From: an uncultured Oscillospiraceae bacterium
GTDB taxonomy: Bacteria > Bacillota > Clostridia > Oscillospirales > Acutalibacteraceae
DNA: 10,102 nucleotides
Assembly (NCBI GenBank): GCA_900552985.1
Contig: USBP01000026.1
Location: 1-10,102 of the forward strand
Direction: 5' to 3'
The notes beneath the pieces are model-generated. The model searched no databases and was not told the DNA's origin. It was given only the letters and a program-made list of their open reading frames with translations. This document shows, in pieces, positions 6,550 through 10,102 of this stretch (within the stretch, counting starts at the first letter, position 1; the number at the start of each line of letters is the position of its first letter). Made by a program: the position numbers and the translations under genes.

Positions 6550-7590
6550 TCAGTTCGCCAGGTCCAGCTCACCAGGGAATTTCGCGTCGTCAATCTGATA
6601 GGGCGTATAATTTTCGTTTTGCCAAACCTTTACATAGTCCACATAGAAGATACTTTCGCCGTTTTCATCAAACTTGCCGATGTCCTGCCCATGCGGGCCG
6701 GATTCGTCGCCTGCGTCAATTTCCACCGTCAGGCGGAGAAATTCCTGCACCTTTGAAACGCCGCCGCCCATGGAGGCCCAGGTGGGCTCACCGTCGATGT
6801 AAAAGACATAATATTCGGGCGTCCACTTCAATGCGAAGGTGTGATATCCGTCGTATAAATCCTTTTCCAGCTCGCGGATCGTTCCTTCTGACTTGGCAAA
6901 CTCGCCGTAGCCGTTCCAAAGCAGGGCATGGCCCATCTTCGTGCCGTCGCTGCTTTTGCGGAAGGCGCTTTCAAACACATCGATCTCCGTGCCATCCACG
7001 CCCTCGCTCGCAACCTTGCGCTGATTGGAGGATTGCAGCCAAAACGCAGACCAGAGGCCGTCCGCATCCGGGAATTTGACGCGCGTTTCAAAATAGCCGA
7101 ACGCCTGCCCGAACAGAATCTCATCGTTGCTGCCCTTATTGCTGTTGTTGTCGCCTACAATGCGCCGGGTTTCAATGCCTCCGGTGAAGCGGCCGCTGGC
7201 AGGGCAATTGCCTCCGCAGTTATGGTTCGCATCATAGCGCGCATGGATTTCTACATTGCCGTCGCGCACCTGCACCATTTCCGGGCACCACCAGCATCCC
7301 TGCTCCGGCCTGTCCGCATCATTGCTTTCCCAGCGAATAGCGTGGGGAGAGGTTGTCCAGATCTCATGGCTGCCGGTATATCGTTCCCCAAACTGAATGC
7401 CCTGATTGAGGCCGTCGCCATTGAATTGATCCTCAAACACGAGATACCAGCCGTCCTGCCCCAGCACGGGGAGGGAGAGGTCATATACTTCCTTGTTCCA
7501 GTCGTCAGAATCTTCCTGCTTGCCGCAGCCGGAAAGGAAAAGGCTGCTGAGCAGGCATAGAGCCATTATAAGCGCGATCCACTTTTTCAT
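6550..7590 (-). CDS. Secreted glycoside hydrolase family 16 lipoprotein
   Basis: A probable beta-glucanase (lichenase/laminarinase type) that cleaves beta-1,3 or mixed-linkage glucans outside the cell; the exact substrate is not fixed by the sequence. The 346-residue protein starts with a lipoprotein signal peptide (MKKWIALIMALCLLSSLFLSGC, shown here only by its key parts: KK, a hydrophobic core, and lipobox LSGC with lipidated C22). A GH16 beta-sandwich covers about 48-327. The catalytic motif EIDVFE at 202-207 has nucleophile E202, D204 and acid/base E207 in the beta-bulge ExDxxE form. Around it are GLWSAFWLQ (178-186), YHTFALKWTP (239-248) and a final FYVDYVKVWQ strand. Two cysteine pairs, C99/C102 and C125/C129, are uncommon in the family. 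The ATG at 7590 follows AAGGGATGG. It is a single-gene unit with its own promoter and terminator, wedged between core genes. Confidence 0.93.
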   Translation of the reverse strand: MKKWIALIMALCLLSSLFLSGCGKQEDSDDWNKEVYDLSLPVLGQDGWYLVFEDQFNGDGLNQGIQFGERYTGSHEIWTTSPHAIRWESNDADRPEQGCWWCPEMVQVRDGNVEIHARYDANHNCGGNCPASGRFTGGIETRRIVGDNNSNKGSNDEILFGQAFGYFETRVKFPDADGLWSAFWLQSSNQRKVASEGVDGTEIDVFESAFRKSSDGTKMGHALLWNGYGEFAKSEGTIRELEKDLYDGYHTFALKWTPEYYVFYIDGEPTWASMGGGVSKVQEFLRLTVEIDAGDESGPHGQDIGKFDENGESIFYVDYVKVWQNENYTPYQIDDAKFPGELDLAN

Positions 7591-7646
7591 GTCATCCCAT
7601 CCCTTAGTTGTCTATAGAATCGTGGCCTGCTGCCGCGTCCGCTCCC

Positions 7647-7675
7647 AGTGTATCGAAAGAAGTGGAGAATGTCAA
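7647..7675 (-). promoter_or_regulatory. Sigma-A-type promoter of the GH16 gene
   Basis: On the minus strand a perfect TTGACA -35 (7675-7670) is separated by 17 bases from TACACT (7652-7647), which matches the -10 consensus at four of six positions. The start site would fall near 7640, giving a leader of about 50 bases before the ATG. It lies just past the rbr terminator, so the gene is independently transcribed. Confidence 0.6.
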
Positions 7676-7699
7676 GCAGTGAAGCAGTGGGAAAATCAC

Positions 7700-7729
7700 A
7701 AAAACCCGGCCGCCAGAAAGGCGACCGGG
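7700..7729 (-). terminator. Intrinsic terminator of rbr
   Basis: CCCGGCCGCC (7705-7714) pairs with GGCGACCGGG (7720-7729), a 10-bp stem with one C-A mismatch and a five-base loop. On the minus strand it is followed by TTTTTGTGATTTT, a good U-tract. It lies about 30 bp after the rbr stop and stops readthrough into the GH16 promoter. Confidence 0.82.
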
Positions 7730-7760
7730 CACGCTCGAAAAGGGAATGCTCGTTTTTATT

Positions 7761-8303
7761 TTAGCCGAAATAGCGCTCCAGCAGGCCCTTGAAGGCTTTG
7801 CCGTGGCGGGCCTCATCCTTGCACATCTCATGTACGGTGTCATGGATGGCGTCGTAGTTAAGCGCCTTCGCACGCTTGGCGAGCTTGAGCTTGCCTTCGG
7901 TTGCGCCGTACTCCGCTTCCACACGCACGCGCAGATTTTCCTTTGTGTCTGCAACGACAACCTCGCCAAGCAGCTCAGCAAACTTTGCCGCGTGCTCCGC
8001 CTCTTCATAAGCAATGCGCTTGTAAGCCTCGGCAACCTCGGGGTAGCCTTCGCGATCCGCCTGGCGGCTCATGGCCAGATACATGCCGACCTCGGTGCAC
8101 TCGCCCATGAAGTTAGCGCGCAGATCCTCAACGATATCCTCTTCTACGCCCTGTGCGACGCCAATGCGATGCTCGTCCGCCCAGACCATTTCGCCCTTGA
8201 CCTCGTTGAACTTCTCACGGGGCGCTTTGCAGACAGGGCAGAATTCCGGGGCCTCCTCGCCCTCATAGACATAACCGCAAACACTGCAAACAAACTTTTT
8301 CAT
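7761..8303 (-). CDS. rbr: Reverse rubrerythrin (N-terminal rubredoxin, C-terminal di-iron domain)
   Basis: An NADH-linked peroxide (and possibly oxygen) scavenging protein of anaerobes that reduces hydrogen peroxide to water using electrons from a rubredoxin reductase. The 180-residue protein starts with a rubredoxin-type Fe(Cys)4 knuckle: C6-x2-C9 and C22-x2-C25 in a short 30-residue module. A four-helix ferritin-like bundle follows, with the di-iron ligand signatures around E68/E71 (GECTE), E101xxH104 and E164xxH167. Classic rubrerythrin has the rubredoxin at the C terminus, so this is the 'reverse' order described from Clostridium acetobutylicum. The ATG at 8303 follows a perfect GGAGGT at eight bases. 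It lies downstream of perR on the same strand with a 104-bp gap. Its B. subtilis-type logic, PerR control of peroxide defence, is inferred from this pairing. Confidence 0.95.
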   Translation of the reverse strand: MKKFVCSVCGYVYEGEEAPEFCPVCKAPREKFNEVKGEMVWADEHRIGVAQGVEEDIVEDLRANFMGECTEVGMYLAMSRQADREGYPEVAEAYKRIAYEEAEHAAKFAELLGEVVVADTKENLRVRVEAEYGATEGKLKLAKRAKALNYDAIHDTVHEMCKDEARHGKAFKGLLERYFG

Positions 8304-8368
8304 GACTGTTTACCTCCATCTTTTTTCATTTGATTATCTCTATTCTCACAGGGGTTCCTCTCCGAAAC

Positions 8369-8413
8369 CACTGATGAAATGCAAGCGGAGCAGCCGCCGG
8401 AATTTCATCAGTG
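8369..8413 (-). repeat. Long inverted repeat across the perR stop codon
   Basis: CACTGATGAAAT (8369-8380) and ATTTCATCAGTG (8402-8413) form a perfect 12-bp stem. Within the loop, GCGG (8385-8388) can pair with CCGC (8394-8397). One arm covers the last His codon and stop of perR. No U-tract follows on either strand, so it is not a standard terminator. It may attenuate, process or protect mRNA between perR and rbr. Confidence 0.6.
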
Positions 8414-8794
8414 CTTCTCCATGCAGCTTTGGCAAACGCCGTAGAACGTCAGCCGGTGATACTCGACCGGGCAGGGGAGATACTCTTGTGCCTGGCGGTC
8501 AAGCTCCGCTAAAATGGGCATGTGCAGGTCATAGAGCCTGCCGCAGCAGCGGCATAAAAAGTGGTAATGCTGTGCCGTGTTACCGTCAAAATGATCTGCG
8601 CCGCCACAGGAGAGCTTTAAAATTGCCCCCTCCTCGCTGAGCAGGGAAAGGTTGCGGTAAACTGTGCCAAGGCTGAGGTTGGGCATTCTCTCCTTCAGGG
8701 AGAGGTACAGTTCCTCCGCCGTTGGATGGTCACACCTGCCGCACAGCTCGCCAAGAATCGCTTCACGCTGGCGGCTGCGTTTGGTTGTCGCCAT
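8408..8794 (-). CDS. perR: PerR-type peroxide-sensing Fur family repressor
   Basis: A DNA-binding repressor that loses DNA affinity when its regulatory iron catalyses oxidation of a histidine ligand by peroxide. Numbered from the ATG at 8794 (128 aa), it has an N-terminal winged helix with GTVYRNL (43-49) and a C-terminal dimerisation domain. The structural zinc site is C81/C84 and C121/C124. The regulatory ligands are H23, D70, H76, H78 and D89. Relative spacing is the same as H91, H93, D104 and the four cysteines of B. subtilis PerR. Aspartate at 70 and 89, not glutamate, favours PerR over Fur. The ATG is chosen because AGGTGAT precedes it; a GTG nine bases upstream (8803) has no good ribosome binding site. 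The gene lies upstream of rbr, and its promoter contains a Per box, so it probably represses itself and maybe rbr. Confidence 0.9.
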   Translation of the reverse strand: MATTKRSRQREAILGELCGRCDHPTAEELYLSLKERMPNLSLGTVYRNLSLLSEEGAILKLSCGGADHFDGNTAQHYHFLCRCCGRLYDLHMPILAELDRQAQEYLPCPVEYHRLTFYGVCQSCMEKH

Positions 8795-8823
8795 GGGGAT
8801 CACCTGTTCAATAATGATAATCG

Positions 8824-8838
8824 TTACTATTATTATAA
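8824..8838. promoter_or_regulatory. Per box operator overlapping the perR promoter
   Basis: The 15-base sequence TTACTATTATTATAA matches the B. subtilis Per box TTATAATnATTATAA at 12 of 14 defined positions. It covers the -10 hexamer of the perR promoter, so bound PerR would block RNA polymerase. It also sits in a wider imperfect palindrome (8810-8834, arms AATAAT and ATTATT) and next to a 12-bp perfect palindrome (8830-8841), so a second operator copy is possible. Confidence 0.75.
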
Positions 8839-8859
8839 TAAAGTTTTTTTTAAAGTCAA
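8832..8859 (-). promoter_or_regulatory. Sigma-A promoter of perR
   Basis: On the minus strand TTGACT (8859-8854) lies 16 bases from a perfect TATAAT (8837-8832). The start site would be near 8825, giving a leader of about 30 bases to the ATG at 8794. The spacer is an A-tract, often seen in strong promoters. Confidence 0.8.
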
Positions 8860-8923
8860 GAGCTTTTTCAATTTTTTAATATAGTAGGCTATTTTTTTCA
8901 AGCGCTATTGAAAATACGGTATG

Positions 8924-8959
8924 GAGCAAAACGGCAAGGCAGATGCCGCGCTCTTTTTT
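8924..8959 (+). terminator. Terminator-like hairpin with no gene before it
   Basis: GAGC (8924-8927) pairs with GCTC (8950-8953), and CGGCA (8932-8936) with TGCCG (8944-8948), leaving an AAAA/C internal loop. Six Ts follow (8954-8959). This is the form of an intrinsic terminator reading rightward, but the gene to its left runs leftward. It could stop stray transcription or end a small RNA; on the minus strand only TTTT follows the inner stem. The rest of the 265-bp perR to DUF2804 gap is A+T-rich with the promoters listed here. Confidence 0.4.
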
Positions 8960-8989
8960 GGGCTATGATAATCGATTTATAAATTGGTG

Positions 8990-9017
8990 TTGCATAAAAT
9001 TTTTTGAATGATATAAT
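8990..9017 (+). promoter_or_regulatory. Sigma-A promoter of the DUF2804 gene
   Basis: TTGCAT (8990-8995, four of six to TTGACA) lies 16 bases from a perfect TATAAT (9012-9017). Transcription would start near 9024, about 35 bases before the ATG. Confidence 0.7.
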
Positions 9018-9022
9018 AAAAA

Positions 9023-9038
9023 TTGTTTTAATAAACAA
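9023..9038. promoter_or_regulatory. Palindromic operator candidate at the transcription start
   Basis: TTGTTT (9023-9028) and AAACAA (9033-9038) are inverted around TAAT, directly after the -10 element of the promoter. The placement fits a repressor site. The ends TTG...CAA recall Rex-type sites (TTGTTAAnnnnTTAACAA), but the centre does not match well. In A+T-rich DNA this may be chance. Confidence 0.3.
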
Positions 9039-9059
9039 ATCAAAGGGAGGAGAAAACAT

Positions 9060-10082
9060 ATGCAGCATCAGATTACCAAGCGCACCCGGCTGCTGGACGC
9101 ACAGGGCAATGTTGCAGAGCCCGGCTACTGTGTTCACAATTTCTACGATTATGTGCGCAGTGATATCCGTGCGAATCCGCTACGGATTAAGGAATGGGAT
9201 TTTTACCAGATCACAAATGAACGCTATACCATGCAGATGACCATCGGAACACTCTCCTATGGCGGGATGAGCGGCGTGACCCTTTTTGACCGGCAGACGG
9301 GGGAGAAATTTGAATGCAATGATTTGGCAATTCTTCCGTTTGACAAATATCATCTGCCAACCAATACGGAAATCCCGCATACCATTACGATTGATAAAAA
9401 AGATTTTTATATGTCCTTCGACGTAACAGAGACCAAACGCCGCCTGACACTGCGCGGACATAACCGAAAAGGAGGCGATTTTAAGGCCGATATCCTTTAT
9501 GATGTAATGCCGGGTCTTGAGTCTCTGGTGATGGCGGTACCCTTTGCAAAAAAGGGGCAGTTCTATTTGAACCAAAAAATAAACTGTATGCCTGTTACCG
9601 GCCGGGTGAAAATCGGCAGCAGGGTGATCGAGTTCCGCCCGGAGAGCGCCTTCGGCCTGCTTGATTGGGGGCGCGGCGTATGGCCGTTTATCCAGAGCTG
9701 GTATTGGGGCAATGGCAGCCACTGGCTGCCGGACGGCCGTATTTTTGGCTTTGAAATCGGTTGGGGCTTTGGCGATATGAGCGCGGCGAGCGAAAATACG
9801 CTGTTCCTGGATGGCGTAGCGCATAAGATTGATCAGGTTTATTTGAAAAAGGATCCGCAGGATTATATGGCGCCTTGGGTTTTCACCTCCAATGACGGCC
9901 GCTTTGAAATGACGATGACGCCGGAATATGATAATTTTACGAACCTCCGCTTTTTAGGGGTCGGCAACCGTTGCCATCAGGTTTTTGGCAAGTGGAACGG
10001 AACAGTCGGCCTGGATGACGGGACGCGGCTCGAAATCCGGGATATGACAGCTTTCTGCGAATTTTCAGATAATCACTGGTGA
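9060..10082 (+). CDS. DUF2804 family protein, function unknown
   Basis: A 340-residue soluble protein with no signal peptide or membrane helix. It carries the family's hallmark tryptophan/glycine-rich centre: GLLDWGRGVWPF (199-210), WYWGNGS (214-220) and GFEIGWGFGD (230-239). The rest is mostly predicted beta strand, as in a barrel or lipocalin-like fold. Full length for the family. The ATG at 9060 has a strong AAAGGGAGGA ribosome binding site eight bases upstream and a good promoter. The stop is 20 bp before the window end, so downstream partners cannot be seen. No catalytic role is established for the family as far as I know. The hydrophobic aromatic core would suit a lipid or isoprenoid-like ligand, but this is only inference. 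It is transcribed away from perR and need not be linked to it. Confidence 0.88.
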   Translation: MQHQITKRTRLLDAQGNVAEPGYCVHNFYDYVRSDIRANPLRIKEWDFYQITNERYTMQMTIGTLSYGGMSGVTLFDRQTGEKFECNDLAILPFDKYHLPTNTEIPHTITIDKKDFYMSFDVTETKRRLTLRGHNRKGGDFKADILYDVMPGLESLVMAVPFAKKGQFYLNQKINCMPVTGRVKIGSRVIEFRPESAFGLLDWGRGVWPFIQSWYWGNGSHWLPDGRIFGFEIGWGFGDMSAASENTLFLDGVAHKIDQVYLKKDPQDYMAPWVFTSNDGRFEMTMTPEYDNFTNLRFLGVGNRCHQVFGKWNGTVGLDDGTRLEIRDMTAFCEFSDNHW

Positions 10083-10102
10083 CCGTCAGAAGAAAAACGC
10101 CC

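Noticed and set aside
6367-6756. 129-codon plus-strand open frame after spoVM
   Set aside because: It runs through the terminator hairpin and into the antisense of the GH16 gene, with no ribosome binding site.
6928-7560. 210-codon plus-strand open frame inside the GH16 gene
   Set aside because: Antisense to a clear GH16 enzyme with catalytic motif and lipobox; the translation has low-complexity Ala/Arg content and no family features.
7746-8333. 195-codon plus-strand open frame covering rbr
   Set aside because: It is antisense to rubrerythrin, whose di-iron and rubredoxin motifs are complete; the frame is open only because of codon bias and shows no recognisable motif or ribosome binding site.
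8795-8803. GTG start of perR three codons upstream
   Set aside because: The AGGTGAT sequence that would serve as ribosome binding site for the ATG at 8794 overlaps this GTG, and the GTG itself has no good site upstream.
8895-8914. TTTTCAA/TTGAAAA hairpin near the perR upstream region
   Set aside because: Only seven A+T-rich pairs in A+T-rich DNA; likely to arise by chance and lacks a terminator form in a useful direction.
9180-9824. 214-codon minus-strand open frame inside the DUF2804 gene
   Set aside because: Antisense to a gene with family hallmark motifs, a strong promoter and a ribosome binding site.

Overview
The window is a chromosomal stretch from a low-G+C-lineage Gram-positive bacterium, most likely an anaerobic, endospore-forming member of class Clostridia (an Oscillospirales/Ruminococcaceae-like gut lineage is my guess; the sequence does not fix the genus). 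The evidence is the gene order rsmB-rlmN-prpC-prkC-rsgA-thiN-spoVM, which parallels the Bacillus subtilis cluster around prkC. A PASTA-domain kinase, a rubredoxin-first ('reverse') rubrerythrin and a PerR-type regulator fit the same picture.

Left part (1-6374, all + strand): a tightly packed core operon. It runs from the 3' end of rsmB (16S rRNA m5C methyltransferase) through rlmN (rRNA/tRNA m2A methylase), prpC and prkC (a PP2C phosphatase and its Ser/Thr kinase with an extracytoplasmic PASTA sensor), rsgA (30S-assembly GTPase) and thiN (thiamine pyrophosphokinase). Gaps are a few bases or 4-nt stop/start overlaps until thiN. After a 121-bp gap with stem-loop potential come two tiny genes: a 50-residue two-helix membrane protein and a 28-codon ORF that I identify as spoVM, the mother-cell peptide that marks the forespore membrane for spore-coat assembly. 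The rpe gene that sits between rsgA and thiN in B. subtilis is missing here.

Middle part (6375-7690): a perfect 15-bp stem terminator lies between spoVM and a convergent minus-strand gene for a secreted family-16 glycoside hydrolase lipoprotein. That gene has its own sigma-A-type promoter and looks like an accessory insertion. A short inverted-repeat block sits just beyond its stop codon.

Right part (7691-8870, minus strand): an oxidative-stress pair, perR then rbr. PerR keeps all five regulatory metal ligands and both zinc CxxC pairs. Its promoter overlaps a 12/14 match to the Per box, so autoregulation by peroxide is very likely. A perfect 12-bp inverted repeat straddles the perR stop codon in the gap before rbr, and rbr ends in its own terminator.

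Far right (8871-10102, + strand): a divergent A+T-rich regulatory region carries a terminator-like hairpin, a strong promoter and a palindrome at the presumed transcription start. It leads into a DUF2804-family gene of unknown function that ends just inside the window. I see no tRNA, rRNA, CRISPR array, insertion sequence or prophage gene. The most informative observations are the very short spoVM, its small membrane-protein neighbour, and the PerR regulatory layout.
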